Origin: Spirochaetales bacterium
GTDB lineage: Bacteria > Spirochaetota > JAAYUW01
DNA: 49,893 bases
Direction: 5' to 3'
Assembly: GCA_012797605.1 (NCBI GenBank)
Contig: JAAZOT010000018.1
Span: 1-49,893 of the forward strand
The position numbers were made by a program, and so were the translations under genes. The first letter of the stretch is position 1; the number at the start of each line of letters is the position of its first letter. Below, in pieces: positions 7,538 to 17,718 of the stretch. The notes under the pieces are model-generated. The model was not told the DNA's origin and ran no database searches. It saw nothing but the letters and a program-made list of their open reading frames with translations.

Positions 7538-9163
7538 TTAAATTAATTTACTTTCGACATAGCTTTTCACTTCCTCTAAAATAGGAATCAATTCTTTTTC
7601 TAATAAAGCCAATTTATTTATCATTTCTTCCTTAAAGATTTTGTCATCAAAATCTTTTAAGTTGATAAGAACATTATATTTAGCAGCATAAAATGCGGAA
7701 TAAAGATTTAAACATCCAACCCCAACATCTGAAATTGCATTAATATTTCCTATTTTTGATAACTGTTGTAAAAGTCTTGCAACATTTAAAGTCAGATTTG
7801 CCGTTTCAAATGGTATTTTACAAGCGTTTTTAGTTGCTTCTCTAATCAATTTTTCATCCTTTGATTTAATAGCTGACATCATACTGTTAAAAGATTCGGT
7901 ATCTTTATCAATAAGTTCAATAAAAATATCTTTTAAGTTATGCAATTCAAAAGCTATTCTTTCAACCTCAGTACTGACATTTTCATAGTTCTTCTTTTTG
8001 AAGGTTAGATTTCCAACCATACTTCCAAGACTTGCAGCAAGACTTCCATTTAATGCAGCAACCGAACCACCACCTGGTGCTGGAGATTTTGAAGCAAGTT
8101 CATCTGTAAAAGAGGTCAAAGATAGATCTATAAGTTTATTTTTCTTCTTGACTTTATATTCAATGATTTTTTCATTAGGATCAAATTTCTGTAATTCTGA
8201 TAAACCAAGAGAAAATGATGCAATTTCTATAATTTCTTTTTCACTAACCGCTCTACTTAAATTCATCTTATTAATATAGTATAAACCGGATTCTTTGATT
8301 GCTTCAAGTGGAACAAGACCAACGATTTCAGAACCAGTCACTCTAACTCCAAGTTTCTCAGCTTCAATGCATGCCGCATCAAAGACATGGTGCATATTAG
8401 TAACTTTGAAATTCGTAAGATTTATTGAAATTTGAGCTCTTTTATAATCATCAACATACCAGCCTATAGCTTTACACTCTTTGAATAGTCCAGGAATTAT
8501 AGTTTCTGTACCATCCTTATTTTTCTTTGTTTCCCCTTTTTCTCTTAGTTTTTTAGCTATGGTATTTGCTATTGTTTTATCTTTGGTATTTAAATTTAAA
8601 TTATATGCAATTAAAAAAGGTCTTGCACCAATAACTGTAGCTCCAGTTTTTTTTATATTTTCATTGAAATTTGATGGACCAAAATCTGGCTTCCATTGAG
8701 GATCACTAATTTTTTTTTCTAAGTTTTCATATTCACCAGCTCTTATATCTGCTAGGTTTTTTCTATACTGAGCTTTAGCTGCGAATTCATATAGATAAAC
8801 AGGAATACCAAGTTCTGTCCCAACTCTTTTTCCAAGTTCTTCTGCTAGTTGGACACACTCATCCATTGTCATATCTGATACTGGCACAAATGGGCATACA
8901 TCACATGCACCCATTCTAGGATGAGCTCCTTTATGTTGTCTCATATCTATAAGTTGAGATCCTACTTTTATAGCATTAAAAGCAGCTTCTAATACATTTT
9001 CAGGGCTACCAACAAATGTAAAAACGGTTCTATTTGTGTCCTTTCCTGGATCTATATCTAAAAGACTTACATCAGGTATTGCTTTAATTGCATCTGCAAT
9101 TTTTTGTATGATACCTTCATTTTTTCCTTCTGAAAAATTTGGAACACATTCTACTATTTTCAT
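7538..9163 (-). CDS. ftcD: Fused glutamate formimidoyltransferase / formimidoyl-tetrahydrofolate cyclodeaminase
   Basis: This bifunctional enzyme moves the formimino group of N-formiminoglutamate to tetrahydrofolate, then releases ammonia to make methenyl-THF, linking histidine breakdown to one-carbon metabolism. The transferase part (about 1-325) starts with VECVPNFSEG and contains KGAHPRMGACDVCPFVP. The cyclodeaminase part (about 340-541) contains the PAPGGGSVAAL motif. I chose ATG 9163, preceded by GGAGG with 6-base spacing; the longer TTG start at 9178 would place the Shine-Dalgarno inside the gene. The 541-residue fusion matches the bifunctional form. No other hut genes are adjacent. Confidence 0.93.
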   Translation of the reverse strand: MKIVECVPNFSEGKNEGIIQKIADAIKAIPDVSLLDIDPGKDTNRTVFTFVGSPENVLEAAFNAIKVGSQLIDMRQHKGAHPRMGACDVCPFVPVSDMTMDECVQLAEELGKRVGTELGIPVYLYEFAAKAQYRKNLADIRAGEYENLEKKISDPQWKPDFGPSNFNENIKKTGATVIGARPFLIAYNLNLNTKDKTIANTIAKKLREKGETKKNKDGTETIIPGLFKECKAIGWYVDDYKRAQISINLTNFKVTNMHHVFDAACIEAEKLGVRVTGSEIVGLVPLEAIKESGLYYINKMNLSRAVSEKEIIEIASFSLGLSELQKFDPNEKIIEYKVKKKNKLIDLSLTSFTDELASKSPAPGGGSVAALNGSLAASLGSMVGNLTFKKKNYENVSTEVERIAFELHNLKDIFIELIDKDTESFNSMMSAIKSKDEKLIREATKNACKIPFETANLTLNVARLLQQLSKIGNINAISDVGVGCLNLYSAFYAAKYNVLINLKDFDDKIFKEEMINKLALLEKELIPILEEVKSYVESKLI

Positions 9164-9260
9164 TTTGTAAACCTCCAAAAATACTTCAGCAAAAAAAGGT
9201 TATCAAAGGGATTTAATTTTTCAAGGTTTCATTTTCAACAATTAATTTAGTAAAAAATTC

Positions 9261-9289
9261 TTGACAATTATAATAATTTTGATAAATGG
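9261..9289 (+). promoter_or_regulatory. Putative promoter for tRNA-Asn
   Basis: A perfect TTGACA lies at 9261-9266, 40 bases before the tRNA. The best-spaced -10 candidate is only TAAATG at 9283-9288. Alternatively a perfect TATAAT at 9269-9274 could act with a weak TTTAGT at 9246-9251. Some promoter here is likely; its exact boxes are uncertain. Confidence 0.4.
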
Positions 9290-9305
9290 AAAAAGCGATA
9301 GCAAT

Positions 9306-9378
9306 TCCAACATAGCTCAGCCGGTAGAGCAGCTGACTGTTAATCAGCGGGCCGCAGGTTCAAGTCCTGCTGTTGGAG
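9306..9378 (+). tRNA. tRNA-Asn (anticodon GTT)
   Basis: A full cloverleaf can be drawn. The acceptor TCCAACA (9306-9312) pairs with TGTTGGA (9371-9377), followed by discriminator G at 9378. The anticodon stem GCTGA/TCAGC encloses loop CTGTTAA with anticodon GTT at 9339-9341, and the T stem GCAGG/CCTGC encloses TTCAAGT. The 3' CCA is not encoded and must be added. gatC and gatA lie elsewhere in the window, so Asn-tRNA may be formed by amidation in this organism. Confidence 0.96.
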
Positions 9379-9380
9379 AG

Positions 9381-9411
9381 AAAAACCCCCTGAATTTTCA
9401 GGGGGTTTTTT
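9381..9411 (+). terminator. Rho-independent terminator after tRNA-Asn
   Basis: AAAAACCCCCTGAA and TTCAGGGGGTTTTTT form a 14-base stem with a very short loop and a T-run. It begins two bases after the tRNA, so the tRNA is probably a single-gene transcript. The A/T symmetry means it may also stop transcripts from the opposite strand. Confidence 0.9.
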
Positions 9412-9497
9412 ATTTATAAATCTAATTAATTTAATAAAATTAATTCTAACTTTTCTTTTGAATTAACTTTTCTTTTAAATAAAGATTAAATTCATTT

Positions 9498-10385
9498 TTA
9501 ATAGATGTAAATACAATTTTTCCCTTCTTTTTTGGCATTATATAGTGCTTCATCAGCCATTTGGATAATATCTTCTGGTTTAAGTTTAATAATATCATTA
9601 GAAGATATTGTATAAATTCCTTGACTGATTGATATGTATGAATTTGTCTTAGGATTATGGATTTTAAGGTTATTTACATTCTCTTGTATTCTTTTTGCAA
9701 CAATTTTAGCACCATTTTTATCAGTATAGGGTAAAATACAGATGAATTCATCCCCACCAAATCTTACAGGGATATCGGATCTTCTCAGTAATGAATTTTT
9801 AATAGATTTTGCAATTTCAATAAGACATTTATCTCCGGATAAATGACCAAAAGTATCATTAAATTCCTTGAAATAATCTATATCCAAAAACAATATTGAA
9901 ATTGGTTTATCTACTCTAGTAAGTCTTGAAATTTCTGATTCCAGACTTATCAATAAATAGTTTTTATTATATAGATTTGTCAGCTCATCAAGAAATATCT
10001 TTTTTTTTAGTTCTTCTTCCTTGTTTTTGAATTTTGATATATCATTTATCATAAGAAGAAAATCTTTTCTACCAAAAGATCTAAAACGAAACTTATAGAT
10101 TTCATACCATAACTTATTATTTCTTAATTCTTTTGAAAAAATGAAAGAGGGAAAATACTTTTTTTGTTTATTTTTACTTTTTGGAAATTTGATCGTATTC
10201 TTTTCTTCTCTTAAATTATTTAATAGATCATGTAAATCTTGAGATTTAAAAAACGATGGTAAATTCTTAGAAGTAAAATACAATTTTCCACTGTTGCTCA
10301 CCAAAATGTAACCAGAATTAGAGTTATGAAAAAGCTTTCTAGGAATTTGAATTAAAATATTCCTATTTCTTTTTAAGGTATACAT
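9498..10385 (-). CDS. Diguanylate cyclase (PAS-like N-terminus plus GGDEF)
   Basis: The protein makes cyclic di-GMP from two GTP. The C-terminal GGDEF domain (about residues 130-295) is complete, with DELTNLYN at its start, LDIDYFKEFND for metal binding, and the intact active site RFGGDEF (210-214). The RxxD inhibitory site (RRSD, 201-204) sits exactly five residues before the active site, so product feedback is expected. The N-terminal 115 residues resemble a PAS-like fold (SGYILVSNSGKLYF). No membrane segment is seen, so it is cytosolic. It starts 8 bases after gap with a weak ribosome binding site and is probably cotranscribed from that side. Confidence 0.92.
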   Translation of the reverse strand: MYTLKRNRNILIQIPRKLFHNSNSGYILVSNSGKLYFTSKNLPSFFKSQDLHDLLNNLREEKNTIKFPKSKNKQKKYFPSFIFSKELRNNKLWYEIYKFRFRSFGRKDFLLMINDISKFKNKEEELKKKIFLDELTNLYNKNYLLISLESEISRLTRVDKPISILFLDIDYFKEFNDTFGHLSGDKCLIEIAKSIKNSLLRRSDIPVRFGGDEFICILPYTDKNGAKIVAKRIQENVNNLKIHNPKTNSYISISQGIYTISSNDIIKLKPEDIIQMADEALYNAKKEGKNCIYIY

Positions 10386-10393
10386 ATGGATAA

Positions 10394-11518
<1,125 letters not shown>

Positions 11519-11521
11519 TTA

Positions 11522-12229
11522 TCAATTTGGTATTTCTTTTATGGTAATCTCACTTTCTACTTTTATTACCAAGCTATTTAATATATAAAATTTATAAGAA
11601 TATATATTACCAGACTCATCTTCTCCTTTTGTTTTATAAAAATAAATTTTTTGATTATTTTCCGTTTTTATAAAATCAGGTTGTTCTAGTTCTTTGATTA
11701 AATTCTCTTCATTTTTACCTAATGCAGCAAAGCTTGATAAGTAATAATGATCCCAAGTTTCAAGTTCATAGATGTTATTTATATTTTTTGTAGCTGTTTG
11801 GACAATCATTATTCCTTTATCAGACTTAGATGAATACCAGAGTTGTGAAAAATTTGCCCATTTTATATATAACCCTTCTTTATATCTAAGGATAAGTAAA
11901 GTAGTATTAAATTGATTTGACATACTATTTACCTTTATAAGAGCAGAGTTTTTTTGATGATTCATGATTATGTAGTTTCCATAATTGCAAAATTTCCTCC
12001 CTCTTGTAACAAAAGTACCATCTTTATTGAATTCCAATGTATAATATCTATTTTGAACTGGAAGAATCCATTTCCCTATAAAAAATTTTGTTTTCCATGG
12101 AGGAAAATTTGCACAACCAGAGTTAATTATAAATATTATGAGGATCAAAATTATAAAAAATAAGATTCTTTTTCTATTATTGTTATTTTTTTTATTCAAA
12201 AAAGAGTTAAAATAGATTTGATTTTTCAT
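11522..12229 (-). CDS. Putative lipoprotein with lipocalin-like start
   Basis: From ATG 12229 (GGGAG 6 bases upstream) the protein has a basic Asn/Lys-rich N-region, a long hydrophobic stretch (FIILILIIFII) and a lipobox ending NSGC, so it is predicted to be a lipoprotein. The mature part begins with a FIGKW element followed by beta-strands such as RYYTLEFNKDGTFVTRG, as seen in lipocalin-like and META-type small domains. The rest is beta-rich with no catalytic motif. An earlier in-frame start at 12283 would add an implausible extra hydrophobic segment. Function unknown. It precedes gap by 63 bases on the same strand. Confidence 0.72.
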   Translation of the reverse strand: MKNQIYFNSFLNKKNNNNRKRILFFIILILIIFIINSGCANFPPWKTKFFIGKWILPVQNRYYTLEFNKDGTFVTRGRKFCNYGNYIIMNHQKNSALIKVNSMSNQFNTTLLILRYKEGLYIKWANFSQLWYSSKSDKGIMIVQTATKNINNIYELETWDHYYLSSFAALGKNEENLIKELEQPDFIKTENNQKIYFYKTKGEDESGNIYSYKFYILNSLVIKVESEITIKEIPN

Positions 12230-12253
12230 AAAATCTCCCTTTAACAAAAATAA

Positions 12254-12283
12254 ATAATACTTAATTATTAATAATATTGACAA
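12254..12283 (-). promoter_or_regulatory. Putative promoter for the lipoprotein-gap-GGDEF unit
   Basis: On the minus strand TTGTCA (12278-12283) and TATTAT (12254-12259) are 18 bases apart, about 25 bases before the ATG at 12229. The AT-rich background makes chance matches common. Confidence 0.4.
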
Positions 12284-12430
12284 TTAGATAAAGTTGATAT
12301 GCTTAGTATAAATAAAGCAGAATAGAACAGCATCTACTAATAAAACTATATTATTAGATAAAAATTTAAAGAAAAATTATACAGAATTCAAGAAAAAAGT
12401 ACTATTATCCAATAAATTTCAGGAGATTTT

Positions 12431-14221
12431 ATGAGCTCAAAAATAAATGAATCTCAAATTAAGACAAAAGAAGCATTAAAATTTCTTTGGAAATATTTAA
12501 AAGCCGGTTTAGTTAGTATCGTAATAGGTATATTGTTCTTAATGACAGCAGATTACTTACAAATAATTATCTATAGAATAGTTGGTAAAACTATAGATAG
12601 TATTTCAACTGAAAACATTACTTATTCTTTAATTACTAAAAATGCGATTATTATTCTTCTTTTAGCAATTTTAATGGCTGCTGTCAGATTTTTCTGGAGG
12701 CATTTTATTATTGGAAATTCACGAAAGAGGGAAAAGCAGATTAGAGATGATATGTTTACTAAAATACAATCCTTATCATTTTCATTTTTTAATAGAACAA
12801 AGACTGGTGATTTAATGGCTTTATTGATAAATGACTTAAATGCTATACAAAGAACATTTGGTTTCGGCATAGTAATCATAGTTGATATTATCTTCTTAGG
12901 TGCCATGGCTCTAATTTCGATGTTTGGTATAGATGTTAGATTAACACTGATTTCAATCGCACCACTTCCTCTGATTGCTTTTATTATGATATTTTTTGGA
13001 AGATTAATAGAAATAAAATTTTCAAAAGTTCAGGAATCATTCTCAACTTTATCGGCTCACGCTCAAGAGTCTTTTTCTGGAATTAGAGTCATCAAAGGTT
13101 TTACTCAAGAGAATGAAGATTCGAAAGCTTTTTATGATAAATCTCAAGATTATGTAAATAAAAATATGGACCTTATTAAAATATGGGGATTTTTCTTCCC
13201 CTCAATTAACTTTTTAGCTTCTTTATCTATTGCGATATTTTATCAATTTGGATTAAAGGATATTATTTTAACTAAAATATCTATAGGTGAAGGAGTGATG
13301 TTTCTTTCTTACTTAAACATGGTAGTATGGCCTATGATTGGAATAGGTTTTGCTTTTAACATGCTTTCTAGAGGAATTGCCTCTACAAAAAGAATTATCA
13401 TTCTTATGAATTCAAAACCAGATTTTGAAGATGCTCAATCAGACAAAGAGATTACTATTAAAGGAGAAATAGAGATAAAAAACCTTACTTTTAGTTATGA
13501 AGAAAATGGTAAGGATGTATTAAAAAACATAAATTTAAGGATTCCAGTAAATTCTTCGATAGGGATTATGGGAAAACCAGGAAGTGGAAAAACTACTTTA
13601 GTTAGTTTACTTTTTCATCTTTTCAAGATCGAAGATGGAAAAATTTTTATTGATGGTTACGATATAAACCAAATCCCGCTAAAAACTCTTAGAAAAGCCA
13701 TTGGATATGTCCCACAGGATTCATTTTTATTTTCAGATACAATTACAAATAATATTGCTTTGGGGATTGATGAAGATAAAATAGATTTTTCAAAAGTCCA
13801 GGAGTTCGCAAAAATCGCTTGTATAGATGAAGATATAGAAGAATTTAAAGAAGGATATAATACAGTTGTTGGAGAAAGAGGAATAACTTTATCTGGAGGT
13901 CAGAAACAAAGAGTTTCTATCGCAAGGGCATTAATAGTAAATCCGACAATCTTAATTCTTGATGATGCTTTATCTGCTGTAGATGCTCAGACTGAAAAAT
14001 CGATATTAACACATATTAAAAGTCAATTAAAAGGTAGAACTTCAATTATAATAGCCCAAAGGATATCTACAGTTAAAGATTGTGACCAAATAATTGTATT
14101 AGATGAAGGAAAAATAATTGAACATGGAACACATGAAAAATTGTTAGAAAATAAAGGTTATTACTATAGGATGTATGAGCTTCAAAGACTTTCGGAAGAG
14201 ATTGAGAAGGAAAGAATTTAG
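12431..14221 (+). CDS. ABC exporter half-transporter, subunit with degenerate ATPase site
   Basis: This is a type IV (B-family) exporter: a membrane domain of about 320 residues with six predicted helices, then a nucleotide-binding domain. Walker A is GKPGSGKTT (about 379-387) and the signature is a canonical LSGGQKQR. The Walker B residue that is normally glutamate is aspartate (LDDALS), and the switch histidine is glutamine (IIAQRIST). Those two losses mark the non-catalytic-site subunit of a heterodimer such as TM287/288. GGAGA precedes ATG 12431. The partner gene follows after 39 bases. The substrate cannot be read from sequence; drugs, lipids and peptides are all possible. Confidence 0.93.
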   Translation: MSSKINESQIKTKEALKFLWKYLKAGLVSIVIGILFLMTADYLQIIIYRIVGKTIDSISTENITYSLITKNAIIILLLAILMAAVRFFWRHFIIGNSRKREKQIRDDMFTKIQSLSFSFFNRTKTGDLMALLINDLNAIQRTFGFGIVIIVDIIFLGAMALISMFGIDVRLTLISIAPLPLIAFIMIFFGRLIEIKFSKVQESFSTLSAHAQESFSGIRVIKGFTQENEDSKAFYDKSQDYVNKNMDLIKIWGFFFPSINFLASLSIAIFYQFGLKDIILTKISIGEGVMFLSYLNMVVWPMIGIGFAFNMLSRGIASTKRIIILMNSKPDFEDAQSDKEITIKGEIEIKNLTFSYEENGKDVLKNINLRIPVNSSIGIMGKPGSGKTTLVSLLFHLFKIEDGKIFIDGYDINQIPLKTLRKAIGYVPQDSFLFSDTITNNIALGIDEDKIDFSKVQEFAKIACIDEDIEEFKEGYNTVVGERGITLSGGQKQRVSIARALIVNPTILILDDALSAVDAQTEKSILTHIKSQLKGRTSIIIAQRISTVKDCDQIIVLDEGKIIEHGTHEKLLENKGYYYRMYELQRLSEEIEKERI

Positions 14222-14260
14222 TTATCTTTTAATGCAATATATAATCGAGGAGTAAAATAG

Positions 14261-16444
14261 ATGGAATACTTTGAAAATGAGCAGATAGAGGAAAAATTGT
14301 ATGATAAAAGGGTAAGCTCTTTTCTATTAAAATATATAATGAAATATAAAAAATATGTTTTTATTAGTCTTTTTTTAATAGTAATTATTACTGGTGTGTC
14401 TTTAATAGTTCCTTACATTTCAAAAGTTTTTCTTGACAGATATGTCATAAAAAATGGTTTTATAGCTTATCCTAATAAATTAGTTGAAGAGAAAATATTT
14501 AACTTAGAAAAATCAGCTTTTATATTTCAAAAGATATCTAAAAGCATCAAACTTGAAAATAATACCTACTTTTTTCTTCAATCAGATTTAAGATTTTTTT
14601 CAAAGAAAGAGATAGAAATATTAAAGGCAAATTCCATTTTATCTACTGATTCATTTGTTCTTATTGAATCAAGAAAAAATCCAAATAATCAATTTTATCA
14701 ACTTATTAGTAAACTTATTGAAGAAAATAAAGCGTTAGGTTATAATGATAGATACCTCGTTTATGAAAACTATTATAAGAAATTAAACTTAAATCAAATG
14801 TTAATATTAAGAGAGTATGATATTTTCTTAATATTTGAAATTGTCATTTTCATTATCATTGCTTTCACCATCCAATTTGTAGTTACATATTACCAAACTA
14901 TAATTTTGCAGAAATTATCTCAGTTTTCTATGAGAGATTTGCGATCCGATCTTTTTAGCAAGATGTTGACTTATGAAGTTTCGTATTTCGATAAAAATCC
15001 TATAGGGAAACTTGTAAACCGAGTTTCTAATGATATTGAAGTATTAAATGAACTGTTTTCAGAAGTTTTGGTCTCTTTATTTAGAGATATTATATTGATA
15101 ATAGGAATCTTAATCTTTATGTTCTGGCAAAATATTTATCTTGCTCTAGCTGTTTCTGTAGTCTTCCCATTTATTGTTGTAATTACGATTCTATTTAGGG
15201 TGAAATCGGCTGATGCTTATAGAAAAGTTCGAACAGTTATTGCTCAGATCAATGGATTTTTCTCTGAAACAATCTCTGGTATCAGGATAATTCAGTTATT
15301 TTCTGCTGAAAAGAAAAATTATAAAAAATTCGATTCAATAAATAGATCTTTATATAAGGCAAATATCAAACAAATGTATGTTTATGCTACTTTTAGACCG
15401 TTGATAGATTTTTTAAGATGGTTTTCAGTTGCTTCAGTAATCTACTTTGGTGCAAGAGGTATCTTAAATAATACGATATCATATGGTCTAATTTTCTTAT
15501 TTACTCAGTATATAGCAAATTTATTTGAACCAATTGGTGATCTTTCAGAAAAATTTGATATAATGATCTCTGCAAATGCAGCTGGAGAAAAGATTCTTTC
15601 GGTTTTTGAAGCAGATGTTAGAACAGAAAAGGATTCTGATAAACAAATTCTTGCATTTGAAAATCAGATGCTTAAAAAGAGTAGATATGAAAGTTATGAA
15701 AAAGCCATTAGATTTAAGGGAAATGTAGAGTTTAATCATGTATGGTTTTCTTATAAGCCAGACGAATGGATCTTAAAGGATGTTTCTTTTAAAATAGAAC
15801 CTCAAAAAACAGTTGCAATTGTTGGTGAAACAGGTGCAGGAAAATCTACAATTATCTCTCTATTGACTCACTTTTTTGAGATTCAAAAAGGAACAATTTT
15901 AATAGATGATATACCTTTATATTTAATTCCATATAACATTCTAAGGAAAAATCTTGCTGTTGTAATGCAAGATGTCTTTTTGTTCGCGAAATCTGTAAAG
16001 GATAATATTATATTAAATTCTGACTATGATGAAGAAAAATTTATAAATGTTTGCAAGATGACACATATAGATAAATTTATTTCAAATTTGCCAAATAGAG
16101 AAAATGAGATGGTTATGGAAAGGGGCGTGACTTTTTCAGCTGGAGAAAGACAGCTTCTTTCTTTCGCTAGGGCTTTATATTATGATCCTTCTATACTCAT
16201 TTTAGATGAAGCAACTTCCAATATTGATTCAGAAACAGAAAAACTAATTCAGGATGCAATAAGTAATCTAATAAAAAATAGAACTTCAATAATTATTGCT
16301 CATCGATTATCTACTATCAAGAGTGCGGATTTAATTCTTGTAATTGATAATGGAAAAATTGTAGAGAGTGGTACCCATTTCGAATTGATTTCAAAAAAGG
16401 GAATTTACTACACATTGTATAAACTACAATTTGAACCAATCTAG
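14261..16444 (+). CDS. ABC exporter half-transporter, catalytic-site partner with large extracytoplasmic insertion
   Basis: This is the partner of the preceding subunit. It carries Walker A GETGAGKST (about 521-529), a canonical Walker B with glutamate (ILDEATSNID) and switch histidine (IIAHRLST), but a degenerate signature (FSAGERQ instead of LSGGQ). Paired with the first subunit, this gives one complete and one degenerate ATP site, the standard heterodimer pattern. Between the first two membrane helices lies an insertion of roughly 130 residues (about 60-190), longer than in typical half-transporters and recalling the BmrD/YheH/LmrD type. GAGGAG precedes the ATG. Total length is 727 residues. 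Confidence 0.93.
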   Translation: MEYFENEQIEEKLYDKRVSSFLLKYIMKYKKYVFISLFLIVIITGVSLIVPYISKVFLDRYVIKNGFIAYPNKLVEEKIFNLEKSAFIFQKISKSIKLENNTYFFLQSDLRFFSKKEIEILKANSILSTDSFVLIESRKNPNNQFYQLISKLIEENKALGYNDRYLVYENYYKKLNLNQMLILREYDIFLIFEIVIFIIIAFTIQFVVTYYQTIILQKLSQFSMRDLRSDLFSKMLTYEVSYFDKNPIGKLVNRVSNDIEVLNELFSEVLVSLFRDIILIIGILIFMFWQNIYLALAVSVVFPFIVVITILFRVKSADAYRKVRTVIAQINGFFSETISGIRIIQLFSAEKKNYKKFDSINRSLYKANIKQMYVYATFRPLIDFLRWFSVASVIYFGARGILNNTISYGLIFLFTQYIANLFEPIGDLSEKFDIMISANAAGEKILSVFEADVRTEKDSDKQILAFENQMLKKSRYESYEKAIRFKGNVEFNHVWFSYKPDEWILKDVSFKIEPQKTVAIVGETGAGKSTIISLLTHFFEIQKGTILIDDIPLYLIPYNILRKNLAVVMQDVFLFAKSVKDNIILNSDYDEEKFINVCKMTHIDKFISNLPNRENEMVMERGVTFSAGERQLLSFARALYYDPSILILDEATSNIDSETEKLIQDAISNLIKNRTSIIIAHRLSTIKSADLILVIDNGKIVESGTHFELISKKGIYYTLYKLQFEPI

Positions 16445-16499
16445 TTTTAGTCAAATAAATAGTTAATAAAAAAGAAGAGAAAAAAAATAGAAGGATACA

Positions 16500-17567
16500 A
16501 TGAATGCACTTCAACCTTTAAAAAATATTTATAATAATATTAAAAGTCTTAAATTGTTAGACATTGCCGAATTAAATGAGCAATTAAATAAGGCAAAGAA
16601 ATTAATTAAGGAGAAAATTGTTTCAGTAAAAGATTTAATAGAATATTTAAATGAAAAATACAATTATCCTGAAGAAAACTATGAAAATGCAAATAAGTTA
16701 TATGATAAAAGCCAATTACCGAAAAAACCAGTACTTGTTCTATCTGGAGGTGGAGCAAGAGGGATGGCACATGCTGGTGTATTTAAGATATTAAATGATC
16801 TTGAAATTAAACCTGTTGCGATTATTGGAACTTCCATAGGAGCTATTGCAGGAGCATTGATAGCTGATGGAAAATCAGCAATAGATTTATATAACATCAT
16901 GTATGCAAATGAAAAATTCTTTAAATTCTTAAAATGGTCTAATCCAGTTATTAGAAAAAAAGTAAAAGAAAAAACAATGAGTTTTCTAAGAAAGAATTTA
17001 ACTGTATATGATTTTGATAAACTAAAAGTACCTTTATATATAAATACGGCAGATTTAAAGACTTGCCAAAGAGTCATAATTTCTAGTGGAGATATAATAA
17101 CAGCAGTGACTGGTTCTGCAGCAATTCCTTTCATTATAGAATCTGTGGAAAGGGATTCGATGTTATTAACAGATGGAGGAGTTATAGATAATTTTTGTGT
17201 AGATATTGCAAGAAATATTGAAAATGATGGAATAATAATAGTAGATGTCTGTGCCGCAACTGATCCCACTTCTTCTGTCCAGAGAGATTACTTTTTGCTT
17301 CAGGTTTCAAAGGATTTGCATGAGATTACAAAATCATTCGGGAAAAGAATTTTGCCTATTGAATCTGAGAAAGATACTTTCTCTTTTATCAACAATTTAT
17401 TTTATATGATTGGTTTAAGAGGAGGACTTGCCCCATCATTAAATGGAGATGAAATAGTAATAACACCTATGCTTGAAAAAATGGGTGTCTTTGAATTTGA
17501 CAAAAGAGATTTTGCCTATAATAAAGGAATCGAGGCTGCAAAGATCGTGTTTAAGAATTTTCTCTAA
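16500..17567 (+). CDS. Patatin-like phospholipase
   Basis: The product is a serine lipid acyl hydrolase of the patatin/RssA type. The oxyanion-hole motif is GGGARG (83-88), the nucleophile Ser112 lies in GTSIG, and the second dyad residue Asp225 is in LLTDGG. The first 75 residues form a helical, Lys/Glu/Asn-rich extension before the catalytic domain. There is no signal peptide, so it acts in the cytosol or at the inner face of the membrane. AGAAGGA lies 4-5 bases before the ATG. It follows the exporter genes by 55 bases in the same direction, which could tie it to membrane lipid handling, but that is inference. Confidence 0.9.
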   Translation: MNALQPLKNIYNNIKSLKLLDIAELNEQLNKAKKLIKEKIVSVKDLIEYLNEKYNYPEENYENANKLYDKSQLPKKPVLVLSGGGARGMAHAGVFKILNDLEIKPVAIIGTSIGAIAGALIADGKSAIDLYNIMYANEKFFKFLKWSNPVIRKKVKEKTMSFLRKNLTVYDFDKLKVPLYINTADLKTCQRVIISSGDIITAVTGSAAIPFIIESVERDSMLLTDGGVIDNFCVDIARNIENDGIIIVDVCAATDPTSSVQRDYFLLQVSKDLHEITKSFGKRILPIESEKDTFSFINNLFYMIGLRGGLAPSLNGDEIVITPMLEKMGVFEFDKRDFAYNKGIEAAKIVFKNFL

Positions 17568-17718
17568 TCTATTTTGATAAAAGAAAAGTTACTCAAATTG
17601 ATAAAAAATTTACTTGGTTTAAAGGAACCAAAAAAATGATTTTAAACATATTAAATTTAAATAAAAAGACCTTTTTCGAAAAAATAAAATAAAAATAGCT
17701 TAATATGAAAGGAAACAT

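Noticed and set aside
16679-17269. A 196-codon open frame on the minus strand opposite the patatin gene
   Set aside because: It lies wholly inside the patatin gene, whose motifs are complete. The antisense frame has no recognisable family, no ribosome binding site, and is explained by codon bias in an AT-rich gene.
17636-17692. An 18-codon open frame with an AAAGGA upstream, ahead of murC
   Set aside because: It could be a leader peptide, but the codon content and length fit chance in AT-rich DNA, and no hairpin or attenuator was seen downstream.
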